Shown: positions 22,888-31,535 of the stretch, in pieces
How the letters are laid out: the number at the start of each line of letters is the position of its first letter
How positions within the stretch are numbered: position 1 is the first letter of the stretch
Assembly (NCBI RefSeq): GCF_028369295.1
Contig: NZ_JAQMYP010000036.1
Coordinates: 43,450 to 107,449 of the forward strand
From: Streptomyces sp. HD
GTDB taxonomy: Bacteria > Actinomycetota > Actinomycetes > Streptomycetales > Streptomycetaceae
Reading direction: 5' to 3'
DNA length: 64,000 bases
Notes under the pieces: model-generated
Databases searched by the model: none
What the model was told of the DNA's origin: nothing
What the model saw: only the letters and a program-made list of their open reading frames with translations
Translations under genes and position numbers: made by a program

Positions 22888-25800
22888 TCAGGTCCCGTAG
22901 GTGAGCGTTTCGGCCGGAAACAGCCCCAGCCGATGCGCCACCGCGGCCGCCTCGCCTCTTCCCGAGACGCCGAGCTTCCCCAGGATGTTCGAGACATGGA
23001 CGCTGGCCGTCTTCGGGGAGATGAAGAGTTCCTCGGCGATCTGGCGGTTGGTGCGGCCTGCGGAGACCAGGCGGAGGACGTCCCGTTCCCGGGTGGTGAG
23101 GCCTAGGGACTCGGCTGGGTCCGCGGAGGGCGGGTGCGGGGCTGCCGTGAGGGTGAGGCGGGCTCGCTGGGCCAGCTGGGCCGTGGCGTCGGCGAGGGGG
23201 TGGGCGCCCAGGTGGGTGGCGGTGGCGCGGGCCAGGCGGAGCAGTTCCGTGGCGCGGGCACGCTCGTCGTCACCGCCGATCGCGAGCAGCGCCTCGGCCA
23301 GCCGGTGGCGGACCTGGGCGAGGTCGTAGGGGCGCCCCATCGCCTCGAAGGCGGTGACCACGTCCGACCAGGTGTCGGGGGTGGCCCGGCTCTCTGCGCG
23401 ATCGAGCTCGGCTCGGGTCCACTTCTCGTAGGCCAGCCACAGGGGCGCGCCCGTGGTGAGCTTGCGGACGGCCGCGGCCAGCCGTTCCAGGAAGGCGTCG
23501 CGGCCGTCCTGGGCGGCGGGCAGTGCGCGGGCATCGGCCTCGGCGACGGCGGCGGCCAGCACCACCGACCAGGCGTAGCGCTGGGTGCCGGGCGGGAAGC
23601 CGGCGCTCAGGGCCCGGTCGGCTTCCGCTCTGGCGTCGAGGAGGCGGCCTTCGGCGGCGGCTGTGCCGATGGTGAGGCAGGACATCGGGAGGTTGTTCTG
23701 CGGCATGGGGTCGTGGGTGCCGTAGGAGGCACGTGCAGCGGCGAGATGGCGGACGGCCTCGGCGACCTCGCCGCGCGCGAGCGCGAGATGGGCGAGGGAG
23801 TTGGAGCCCCCGCCGCGCGGCTTGGCGGACTGTCCCGTGCGCTGGGCGTTGACCGCGGCCTCGGCGGCCTCGTCCCAGCGGCCGAGGGATATGAGTGACT
23901 CGGCGAGGTTCGCCCAGACCCAGGCCTCGGAGTCGCGCAGGCCCATCTTCTGGGTCAGCCGCAGCCCCTCCTGCAGAAGGCCGACGGAGTCCTCGGAGCG
24001 GCCGATGCCTTCCAGGACGGACGGGAGGTTCACATGGCTGCGGCCCACGACGGTGGCGAGGCCTCGGGCCAGTACCTCGTCCCTGACCTCGTACATCTGG
24101 GCCAGTCCGGCCTCGATCTGTCCGGCGTCGACCATGAGCCCGCCGAGAGTGAGGCGGGCGTTCAGCTCGATGTCCTCGGCGCCCACCATGCGCGCGTACT
24201 CGACGGCCCGTTCGGCGGCGGAGACGGCCTCGGGCCCCGGGTCGCGCAGCATGGACCAGCCGGCCGCGGTGGCCAGTACCTCGGCGTGCACCTCGGACGG
24301 TGGCAGACCGCGCACCAACTGCTGGGCGGTGCCCAGTTCCTTCCAGCCGTCGCCGCGGGCCAGGGCCTGGACCAGACGGGAGCGCTGGACCCAGAACCAG
24401 GCGGCGCGCAGGGGGTCGCCCTCGTCCTCCAGCAGGTGCAGGGCCCGCTTGGTGATCTTCAGGGCGCGTTCGCGCTCCCCGCACAGGCGTCCGGCGACGG
24501 CGGCCTCGGCCATCAGGTCGAGATAGCGCAGGGGTGTGGTCGCGGGGTCGCAGCCGCAGGGCGGGTAGACCTCGGTGTAGTCGACGGGGCGCAGGGCGGC
24601 GCGGATGTCCTCGGGGGCGGAGTCCCACAGCTCCATCGCGCGTTCGAGCAGCCGCAGTTGCTCGGAGTGGGCGTGCCGTCGGCGGGCGGTGACGGAGGCG
24701 TCCAGGACGGCGGGCAGGGCCTTGGCGGGGTCGTGGGCGTGGTACCAGTAGCTGGCCAGCCGCATGACGCGCTGGTCGGCCGGGACGAGTGTCGGGTCGG
24801 CCTCCAGGGCCTGGGCGTAGTGGCGGTTGAGGCGGGAGCGTTCGCCGGGCAGCAGGTCGTCGCCGACGGCCTCACGGACCAGGGAGTGCCGGAAGCGGTA
24901 GCCGTCGCCGGCGGGTGTGGCGATGAGGATGTTGGCGTTCACGGCGGCCCGCAGTGCCTCGATGAGGTCGTCCTCGGCGAGCTGGGTGACGGCGGCGAGC
25001 AGCCGGTACTCGACGGTGGAGCCGCCCTCGGCGACGATCCGGGCGACCCGCTGGGCGCTCTCGGGCAGCCGCTCGACGCGGACCAGGAGCAGGTCGCGCA
25101 GGGAGTCTGTGAGGCCGGCGCAGGAGCCCTCGTGGGCGGCGACGGCGAGTTCCTCGACGAAGAAGGCGTTGCCGTCGGAGCGTTCGAAGATCTCGTCGAC
25201 CTGGGCCGGGTCGGGTTCGCTGGCGAGGATGCCGGCGATCTGACGGCCGACCTCGGCGCGGTTGAAGCGGCCGAGTTCGATACGGCGGACCGTGCGCAGT
25301 CGGTCGAGTTCGGCGAGGAGGGGGCGCAGCGGGTGGCGGCGGTGGATGTCGTCGGAGCGGTAGGTGGCCAGGACGACGAGGCGGCCGGTGCGCAGGGTGC
25401 GGAAGAGATAGGCGAGGAGGTGGCGGGTGGAGGCGTCGGCCCAGTGGAGGTCTTCCAGGGCGACGACGACCGTGCGGTGCGCGGCGACGCGCTCCAGGAT
25501 GCGGGCGGTGAGTTCGAAGAGGCGGGCCATGCCCTCCTCGTCGGACCGGTCCGGGCGTCGGGGAGGGGCCGCGTCGGCCAACTCGGGGAGCAGCCGGGCC
25601 AGTTCCTCCTCCTGGCCGGCGGCCGCGGCGGCGAGTTCCTCGGGCAGTTCGCGGCGCAGGGCGCGCAGTGCGGTGGAGAAGGGGGCGAACGGCAGGCCGT
25701 CGGCGCCTATCTCGACACAGCCGCCGAGCGCGACGACGGCGCCCTCACGGGCGGCGGCGGTGGCGAACTCCTCGACGAGGCGCGTCTTGCCGACCCCGGC

Positions 25801-25932
25801 CTCACCGCCGATCACCAACGCCTGCGGGTTGCCTGCGGCGGCTTGGGCGATGTTGTCGTGCAGCGTCTCCAACTCGGCTGCACGACCGACGAACACGGGG
25901 CTGACGGACCTGGTCTCCACGGGGCCGAGCAT
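22888..25932 (-). CDS. LuxR-family regulator with N-terminal ATPase (LAL/MalT-like)
   Basis: About 1014 aa. N-terminal AAA module with Walker A GGEAGVGKT (residues 42-50) and Walker B VVVALEDLHWAD; a long TPR-like helical middle; C-terminal LuxR HTH LTTRERDVLRLVSAGRTNRQ followed by IAEELFISPKTASVHVSNIL. LAL proteins are signal-dependent activators, often of secondary metabolism or sugar use. Here no cognate cluster is adjacent, so the target is unknown. The start is taken at ATG 25932, where homology begins (MLGPVETRSVSPVFVGR); no ribosome binding site is seen, and the frame is open to 26097 through a repeat element. Confidence 0.88.
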   Translation of the reverse strand: MLGPVETRSVSPVFVGRAAELETLHDNIAQAAAGNPQALVIGGEAGVGKTRLVEEFATAAAREGAVVALGGCVEIGADGLPFAPFSTALRALRRELPEELAAAAAGQEEELARLLPELADAAPPRRPDRSDEEGMARLFELTARILERVAAHRTVVVALEDLHWADASTRHLLAYLFRTLRTGRLVVLATYRSDDIHRRHPLRPLLAELDRLRTVRRIELGRFNRAEVGRQIAGILASEPDPAQVDEIFERSDGNAFFVEELAVAAHEGSCAGLTDSLRDLLLVRVERLPESAQRVARIVAEGGSTVEYRLLAAVTQLAEDDLIEALRAAVNANILIATPAGDGYRFRHSLVREAVGDDLLPGERSRLNRHYAQALEADPTLVPADQRVMRLASYWYHAHDPAKALPAVLDASVTARRRHAHSEQLRLLERAMELWDSAPEDIRAALRPVDYTEVYPPCGCDPATTPLRYLDLMAEAAVAGRLCGERERALKITKRALHLLEDEGDPLRAAWFWVQRSRLVQALARGDGWKELGTAQQLVRGLPPSEVHAEVLATAAGWSMLRDPGPEAVSAAERAVEYARMVGAEDIELNARLTLGGLMVDAGQIEAGLAQMYEVRDEVLARGLATVVGRSHVNLPSVLEGIGRSEDSVGLLQEGLRLTQKMGLRDSEAWVWANLAESLISLGRWDEAAEAAVNAQRTGQSAKPRGGGSNSLAHLALARGEVAEAVRHLAAARASYGTHDPMPQNNLPMSCLTIGTAAAEGRLLDARAEADRALSAGFPPGTQRYAWSVVLAAAVAEADARALPAAQDGRDAFLERLAAAVRKLTTGAPLWLAYEKWTRAELDRAESRATPDTWSDVVTAFEAMGRPYDLAQVRHRLAEALLAIGGDDERARATELLRLARATATHLGAHPLADATAQLAQRARLTLTAAPHPPSADPAESLGLTTRERDVLRLVSAGRTNRQIAEELFISPKTASVHVSNILGKLGVSGRGEAAAVAHRLGLFPAETLTYGT

Positions 25933-26015
25933 CGCACGCACCGTCGACAGTCCGGCACCGGATTTCTGGAGGCTGCCGCCCCCGGACCCCCGCTTCGGCC
26001 CTGAAGGGGCCTTGT

Positions 26016-26037
26016 CCTCAAACGCCGGACGGGCTGA
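26016..26037. repeat. Dispersed Streptomyces intergenic repeat core
   Basis: The 22-base stretch starting CCTCAAACGCCGGACGGGCT is a motif I recall as recurring between genes in many Streptomyces genomes. It sits between inverted G/C-rich arms in 25980-26085, in the gap between the LuxR gene and the small protein upstream. Confidence 0.5.
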
Positions 26038-26093
26038 AAGAAGCCGACCGGGGGCCAGGGAGGAACGTCCCCCGGCCCCCGTGTCCCCCGCCG

Positions 26094-26291
26094 TCACGCG
26101 GCGCGTGGGTGTCGGTGCCTTCGAAGGCGGGACGTATGTGACTCGGCGTCTCCCGTGCCCTCGGCGGAGCGTTCCGTGGCCTCGCGGCGGGCGGCGCGGC
26201 GGAGGCGGAGGGCCTCGCGGGCCAGGCGCTCGTGCTCGGCCTTGCGGATCAGTTCGGTGGAACGGAAGTGGTGGATCTCGTACTCGTACAT
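26094..26291 (-). CDS. Small basic hypothetical protein
   Basis: 65 aa: MYEYEIHHFRSTELIRKAEH then an Arg/Ala-rich amphipathic helix (ARRAARRE-type) and a basic tail ending RHPRAA. A GAGGGG site lies 6 bases before the ATG at 26291. A longer frame to 26426 has no such signal. The composition suggests a helical nucleic-acid or membrane-surface binding protein, but nothing specific is recognisable. I recall similar proteins in other streptomycetes. Confidence 0.7.
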   Translation of the reverse strand: MYEYEIHHFRSTELIRKAEHERLAREALRLRRAARREATERSAEGTGDAESHTSRLRRHRHPRAA

Positions 26292-26497
26292 GGTTGGCCC
26301 CTCGTTCGGTCCGGTGAGAGTCGGTTTCGCCATCGCTTGCCGCGATGCCTCAACCTTCGTCTCCCAGAGGGGTCCGCCACATCGGGAGAGTTCCGCATCT
26401 TCGCCGGTGGGAGGGGCCTTAGACATGCGTGAGGGGCCTCAGGGCGCCGTCTAAGGTGCTTACGGCGACTCTGAGACCCCTCGGGACCTGCGGTGAC

Positions 26498-27085
26498 TCA
26501 GCCCACTGACGGCAGGCCGAGCAGCACGTCCGTGTACTTGAGTACGGCCATCAGCAGGCCGATGACACCGAGCGAGACGCCGGCCCAGGCGACCGACTTG
26601 ATCCACGGGGCCTGCGGCTTGCCGGGCGCCCCGAACGCGGGCCGGGCGAGCACTCCGACACCCACGATCAAGGCGGCCAGCGCGAAGAGGCCGGCGGTCA
26701 ACGCGGTGGCGTTCCAGGCGTCCCCGTAGCCGCGCTCAAGCAGCTGGGAGACGTTCTGGGAGGACGACGAGGAGGACTCCAGCTGGGCGATGATGTTCTG
26801 CCGCGCGGAGGCGACCGTACCGATCCAGCCGCCGGTCAGGGAGACCAGGCCGAGCACCGCGGAGACGACCGCCGCCGCGCCCTGGCCGACGCCGGAGGGA
26901 CCCGCTTCCGTTGCCTCGGCGGTCACCTCGTCCCCGGCCTCGGCCTCGTCGCCCTCCGCCACCTCGTCGGCGACGCCGGTGGCGGCGGTGGCGGCGGTCG
27001 TCTTGACGACGTTCGCCTTCTCGTCGTCGGTCTTCGTCTCGGTGCCCGTCTCGGCCCCGGTCTCGTCCACTGTCTTCGTTCCCAT
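26498..27085 (-). CDS. Hypothetical membrane protein with acidic N-terminus
   Basis: 195 aa. Residues 1-75 are Glu/Thr/Ala-rich and probably disordered (MGTKTVDETGAETGTETKTD). Three hydrophobic segments follow at about 78-100 (AAAVVSAVLGLVSLTGGWIG), 135-160 (ALTAGLFALAALIVGVGVLA) and 170-190. No family recognised. No Shine-Dalgarno before the ATG; TACGGT (complement of 27093-27098) is placed for a leaderless start at 27085. The DNA before it (27086-27120) separates it from the GNAT gene. Confidence 0.75.
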   Translation of the reverse strand: MGTKTVDETGAETGTETKTDDEKANVVKTTAATAATGVADEVAEGDEAEAGDEVTAEATEAGPSGVGQGAAAVVSAVLGLVSLTGGWIGTVASARQNIIAQLESSSSSSQNVSQLLERGYGDAWNATALTAGLFALAALIVGVGVLARPAFGAPGKPQAPWIKSVAWAGVSLGVIGLLMAVLKYTDVLLGLPSVG

Positions 27086-27120
27086 GTCTCGCACCGTACG
27101 GACGCTGTCTGAGAAGTCTC

Positions 27121-27696
27121 TTAATGATCGCTGTGAGCGGCACGCGCGCGTGCCGCACGCCATTCGGGGGCCAGGATCGACCACACCTCCAGGTCGTGCC
27201 GCACCCCACCATAGGGGTAGCTCTCCCGCCGTACGCCCTCGCGGGTCATGCCGAGGCGGCGTGCCACGTTCAGGCTGGGTGTGTTCCCGGCGGCGGCGAT
27301 CCACTCCACCCGGTGCATGCCGCGCAGCTCGACCGCGAAGTCGATGAGGACACGCATCGCGCGTGTGACGAGCCCGCGCCCGGTGGCCGCTGGTTCCAGC
27401 CAGCAGCCGACCTCGCAGTTGGCGTTCTCGGCGTCGAAGTTGAGGAAGAGCACCCCGCCCACCAGCTTCCCCGCCAGCCACAGGCCGTGCAGGGACGCGG
27501 TGTCGGCGGCGCGCATGTCGGCGTACCGCTGGAGCGTCTCGCGCGCGGAGTCCACGTCGACGGCCTTGGAGCCGAAGGGGACGTACTGGTTGATGAACTC
27601 CCTCCCGCGCTCCAGATGGGCCAGGAACTCCTCGGCGTGCCAGGGCTCCAGGGGACGCAGTTCGGCTCCGTCGTCACCCAGCGATATCGCGTACAT
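27121..27696 (-). CDS. GNAT-family N-acetyltransferase (RimJ/RimL type)
   Basis: 191 aa. Acetyl-CoA binding motif LEPAATGRGLVTRAMRVLID and the downstream VEWIAAAGNTPSLNVARRLG are characteristic of RimJ/RimL-like N-terminal or small-molecule acetyltransferases. Start ATG 27696 (MYAISLGDDGAELRPLEPWH) is chosen because homology begins there and GGAGGAG lies 11 bases upstream. It overlaps the end of the MMPL gene by 23 bases, implying translational coupling. The substrate is unknown; the coupling may link it to the exported molecule. Confidence 0.88.
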   Translation of the reverse strand: MYAISLGDDGAELRPLEPWHAEEFLAHLERGREFINQYVPFGSKAVDVDSARETLQRYADMRAADTASLHGLWLAGKLVGGVLFLNFDAENANCEVGCWLEPAATGRGLVTRAMRVLIDFAVELRGMHRVEWIAAAGNTPSLNVARRLGMTREGVRRESYPYGGVRHDLEVWSILAPEWRAARARAAHSDH

Positions 27697-29920
27697 CCCG
27701 CTGCCGCTCCTCCTCCGCCAGCACGTCCGCCACCTCGGCGTCCGTCGCGGCGGCCAGCCTCTCATGGGCGGCGCGGGACTCGGGCGGCTCGATGCTGATG
27801 CGGGGCATGCGCTTGTCGAGCCAGCGGGGCAGCCACCAGTTGGCGCCGCCGAGCATGTGCATGAGGGCGGGGACGAGGAGCGTGCGGAGCACGAAGGCGT
27901 CCAGGGCGACGGCGGCGGCGAGGGCGATGCCGAACATGGCGATCACCCGGTCGCCGCTGAGGACGAAGGCGAGGAACACCGAGATCATGATGACGGCGGC
28001 GGAGTTGATCACCCGGCTGGTCTCGGCGAGGCCGACCCGCACGGCCCGTCGGTTGTCTCCGGTCTCCAGCCACTCCTCGTACATCCGGCTGACCAGGAAG
28101 ACCTGGTAGTCCATGGAGAGGCCGAACAGCACCGACACCATGATGACCGGGAGGAAGGGCTCGATCGGGCCCGCACGGCCCAGCCCGAGCAGCTCGCTCC
28201 CCCAGCCCCACTGGAAGATCGCGACGACGACTCCGAAGGCGGCGGCGACGGCGGCCACGTTCATCGCAGCGGCCTTCAGGGGGATGCCGACGGACCGGAA
28301 GGCGAGCAGGAGCAGCAGACAGCCCAGGCCGATGACGACGCCGACGAACAGGGGCAGCTTGCCGACGATCACGTCGGCGAAGTCGTCGTAGCCGGCCGTC
28401 ATGCCGCCGACCTGCACATCGAGCGAGGTGCCGGTCTCGGCGCGGGGCAGCACCTCGGAGCGCAGCCGGTCGACGAGATCGCTGGTCTGCTGCGACTGCG
28501 GGGAGGACTCCGGTACGACGGTGAGGTACGCGGTGTCACCGCCGGAGCTGTACGTAACGGGCGTCACCGACGCGACGCCCTCGGTGCCCCGCAAGGTGGC
28601 GTCGAGGTTGTCGAGGGCGAGCTTGTCGTCGCCGCCGTCGACCTCGGTGACCAGGGTGAGCGGGCCGTTCACGCCGGGCCCGAAGCCGTCGGCGAGCAGG
28701 TCGTAGGCCTGGCGGGTGGTGGCGGTCTCCGGGTTGTTGCCCTGGTCGGAGGTGCCCAGGCGCAGGCCGAGGGTGGGCAGCGCGAGGACCGTGATGACGG
28801 CCAGGGCGATCGCGCCGAGCGCCTTCGGGTGGCGCTCCACGAACGCCGACCAGCGGGCGGCGAACCCGGTCGGCAGCTCCGGCTCGGGCCCGTGCTCGGC
28901 CAGCCGGCGCCGCTCGCGGCGGCTGAGGGCGCGCATGCCGATGAAGGACAGCAGGGCGGGCAGCAGCGTCACGGAGGCGGCGACCGTGAGGACCACGGTG
29001 AGCGAGGCGGCGATCGCGACGCCGTTGAGGAAGCTGAGCTGCAGGATCAGCATCCCGAGGAGGGCTATGCACACCGTCGCGCCCGCGAACACCACCGCCC
29101 GTCCGGTGGTCGCCACGGCGTTCGTGATCGACTCGGTGACGGGCAGCCCGCGTTTCAGCCCGCGCCGGTGCCGGGTGACGATGAACAGCGCGTAGTCGAT
29201 GCCGACGCCGAGGCCGATGAGCATGCCGAGCATGGGCGCGAAGTCGGCGACGGTCATGGCGTGCCCGAGCAGCGCGATCCCGGCGTACGCGGTGCCGACA
29301 CTGACGAGCGCGGTGGCGATGGGCAGCAGCGAGGCGGCGAGCGAGCCGAAGGCGAGGAACAGCACGACCGCGGCGACGGCCACCCCGACGATCTCGGCGA
29401 TGTGCCCGCCCGGCGACTCGGTGAGCCCGACGGCACCGCCGCCCAGCTCCACCTGGAGCCCGTCGGCCTCGGCGTCCTTGGCCGCGCTCACGACGGCCTG
29501 CGCCTCGCCCTTGTCGAGGTTCTCGGCGCTGTCGTCGAAGGTGACGGTGGCATACGCCGTGTGCCCGTCCTCGCTGATCTGGGCGGCGCCCTGCTTGTCG
29601 TAGGGGCTGCCGACGGCCGCGACGCCGGGCAGGTCGGCGATCTCGTCCAGGGTGTGCGTCATCGTCTGTTCGACGTCGGCGGCGCGCACGGTGCCGGACG
29701 TGGTGTGCCAGACGACGGTGTCGCTGTCGCCGCCGAGGCCGGGGAAGCCGTCCGCCAGGAGCTGGGTGGCACGGCCGGACTCGGTGCCGGGGACGTTGTA
29801 GTCGTTCGAGTACGCGGTGCCCGTGACGGCGGCGGCCGCGCTCACCCCGCCGAAGGCGAGCAGCCAGAGCAGTACGGCCACGAGGCGGCGTTGGACACAC
29901 CAGCGTGCTAGAGCTGCCAC
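27674..29920 (-). CDS. MMPL/RND-family exporter
   Basis: 748 aa with duplicated halves, each an N-terminal helix, a large extracytoplasmic domain and five more helices. The D-Y motifs of the proton relay are seen as GLGVGIDYALFIVTRHRRGL in the first half and FGLSMDYQVFLVSRMYEEW in the second. Actinobacterial relatives export lipids or siderophore-like and secondary metabolites. Start GTG at 29920 with GGGAGC upstream. The 212 bases upstream (29921-30132) contain no gene I can support. Followed by the coupled GNAT gene. Confidence 0.92.
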   Translation of the reverse strand: MAALARWCVQRRLVAVLLWLLAFGGVSAAAAVTGTAYSNDYNVPGTESGRATQLLADGFPGLGGDSDTVVWHTTSGTVRAADVEQTMTHTLDEIADLPGVAAVGSPYDKQGAAQISEDGHTAYATVTFDDSAENLDKGEAQAVVSAAKDAEADGLQVELGGGAVGLTESPGGHIAEIVGVAVAAVVLFLAFGSLAASLLPIATALVSVGTAYAGIALLGHAMTVADFAPMLGMLIGLGVGIDYALFIVTRHRRGLKRGLPVTESITNAVATTGRAVVFAGATVCIALLGMLILQLSFLNGVAIAASLTVVLTVAASVTLLPALLSFIGMRALSRRERRRLAEHGPEPELPTGFAARWSAFVERHPKALGAIALAVITVLALPTLGLRLGTSDQGNNPETATTRQAYDLLADGFGPGVNGPLTLVTEVDGGDDKLALDNLDATLRGTEGVASVTPVTYSSGGDTAYLTVVPESSPQSQQTSDLVDRLRSEVLPRAETGTSLDVQVGGMTAGYDDFADVIVGKLPLFVGVVIGLGCLLLLLAFRSVGIPLKAAAMNVAAVAAAFGVVVAIFQWGWGSELLGLGRAGPIEPFLPVIMVSVLFGLSMDYQVFLVSRMYEEWLETGDNRRAVRVGLAETSRVINSAAVIMISVFLAFVLSGDRVIAMFGIALAAAVALDAFVLRTLLVPALMHMLGGANWWLPRWLDKRMPRISIEPPESRAAHERLAAATDAEVADVLAEEERQRDVRDIAG

Positions 29921-30132
29921 GAACGTGCTCCCGGGGGACGATTTACGGATCTTTGGCCGGGATCAGTCGTTCATGAAGTGAACAGCCCGCAAAGAACGCA
30001 TGAGCGATGTGAAGCAAACTCTCGCAGGCCGAGGAGATCGTTTGCCCCATTCGTGCGTTTATTCACAGGAGTGGGAGGCAGATCACAGGACAGTAACGGC
30101 CACTCTGTCGTTCCCGAGTGACGCCTTTCACA

Positions 30133-30483
30133 TCAGTCGAACTGATCCCCCAGCGCCATCACCATCACTCCGGTGACGAGCAACCACAGCGCCCGGCGCG
30201 TACGCCCCCGCGAGCCGAGGAACGCGGCGAGCGCGCAGACGGCGGCGCCGCAGGCGTAGGCGGCCGGGACGAGGGCCGGGGCGGATCCGGTGGCCCGCAT
30301 GACCGACGCGGACAGCCCGGCCAGGGTCAGCAGCATCCCGGCGGCAGCGGCCGTCCAGCGGGCCCGCCGCGCCACCTGCGCCGGGTCCTCGTCGTCCTCC
30401 GGTTCGTCGACGTGCTCCTCGTCGGGCGCCTCGGTCCGGTCCTCCCCCGTCTCGGATATCTCGGAATCACCACGTCCACTCAT
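30133..30483 (-). CDS. Small hypothetical membrane protein
   Basis: 116 aa. Acidic, probably disordered N-terminus (residues 1-38, SEISETGEDRTEAPDEEHVD), then three hydrophobic segments at about 47-65, 70-90 and 97-113. Start ATG 30483 is chosen over the longer frame to 30600. There is no Shine-Dalgarno; TACGCT (complement of 30492-30497) is 8 bases before the ATG, so transcription may begin near the ATG. No known family. Confidence 0.72.
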   Translation of the reverse strand: MSGRGDSEISETGEDRTEAPDEEHVDEPEDDEDPAQVARRARWTAAAAGMLLTLAGLSASVMRATGSAPALVPAAYACGAAVCALAAFLGSRGRTRRALWLLVTGVMVMALGDQFD

Positions 30484-30670
30484 GGCGGGCGAGCGTAGCG
30501 CGTCGCGCTGAGAAACCTGATGCGGGGCCGTGCGGTCCGCTGCTAGCTTCCGAAGGTCAGCCACTGTGCGGCACATCGCCGCCGACCTGGGCAGGTGCAT
30601 TGTTTGAGCGTCCGACCGAGCTCCTCCGTATCCCCTTCCGCCTTCCAGGACTCAAGGAGCCCGTTCACCG

Positions 30671-31474
30671 ATGCCAGACATCACCCCGGGGACCTCGAAT
30701 GAGGACCTCACCCAGCGGCTGACCCACGCCCGCTACCCGCGCAGCAACAGCTACGACATCCGCTGGGTCATCGAGAACCAGATGGGCCCGAACGCACTGT
30801 GGCTGCTGGAGTGGCTGGCCCCCGCCCTCGGCCTGGACGCCCTGCGCCCCTGCGCGCGCGTCCTCGACCTGGGCTGCGGCCGGGCGATGACCTCCGTCTT
30901 CCTGGCCAGGGAGTACGACGCCCAGGTCACCGCCGCCGACCTCTGGGTCAAGCCCGACGACAACGCCCGGCGCATCGCCGAGGCCGGTTTCGCCGACCGG
31001 GTACTGCCCGTGCACGCCGAGGCGCACGACCTGCCGTTCGCCGAGGGCAGCTTCGATGCGATCGTGAGCATCGACGCGTACCAGTACTTCGGCACGAACG
31101 ATCTCTATCTGCCCACGCTCACCCGCCTGCTGAAGCCCGGCGGGCGGATCGGGGTCGTCGTGCCCGCGCTGCGGGAGGAGCCGGACGGCCTAGAACCGCC
31201 GGAGCATCTCAAGCCCTGGTGGGAGCCCGACTTCTGGTGCTTCCACTCCGCCGAGTGGTGGCGGCGCCACTGGACCCGCGGCGGCGGCGTCGAGGTCGAG
31301 ACCGCCGACTGGCAGCCGGACGGCTGGCGGGACTGGCTGCTGTGGTGCGACGTGATCGCCGAGGAGAGCCCGGAGGAGTTCCATCGCACGATGGCCCGCC
31401 GGGTCGGCGAGATGGTGCGCCATGACGAGGGCCGCACGCTGGGCTTCGTACGACTCGTGGGGCGCCGTAAGTGA
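30671..31474 (+). CDS. Class I SAM-dependent methyltransferase
   Basis: 267 aa. SAM motif I is VLDLGCGRAMTSVFLAREY, acidic motif VTAADLW, and motif around FDAIVSIDAYQYFGTND; post-motif LLKPGGRIGVVVPAL. The tail is Trp-rich (EWWRRHWTRGGG, DWLLWCDVIAEE). The substrate is not evident. Start ATG 30671 with AAGGAG upstream. A strong bidirectional terminator separates it from convergent gatB. Confidence 0.9.
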   Translation: MPDITPGTSNEDLTQRLTHARYPRSNSYDIRWVIENQMGPNALWLLEWLAPALGLDALRPCARVLDLGCGRAMTSVFLAREYDAQVTAADLWVKPDDNARRIAEAGFADRVLPVHAEAHDLPFAEGSFDAIVSIDAYQYFGTNDLYLPTLTRLLKPGGRIGVVVPALREEPDGLEPPEHLKPWWEPDFWCFHSAEWWRRHWTRGGGVEVETADWQPDGWRDWLLWCDVIAEESPEEFHRTMARRVGEMVRHDEGRTLGFVRLVGRRK

Positions 31475-31490
31475 CCCCGTGAGCACGACC

Positions 31491-31521
31491 ACGGCCCCGG
31501 AGGCAGTGCCTCCGGGGCCGT
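31491..31521. terminator. Bidirectional terminator between methyltransferase and gatB
   Basis: ACGGCCCCGGAGGCA and TGCCTCCGGGGCCGT form a perfect 15-bp inverted repeat separated by one base, between convergent stops at 31474 and 31536. Confidence 0.85.
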
Positions 31522-31535
31522 ACCGTTCTCGGCGC

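Noticed and set aside
24034..26004. 656-aa Gly/Val-rich plus-strand frame over the LAL gene
   Set aside because: Antisense shadow; the LuxR/AAA motifs are on the minus strand.
27248..29911. 887-aa plus-strand frame over the MMPL gene
   Set aside because: Shadow of a well-supported MMPL exporter on the other strand.
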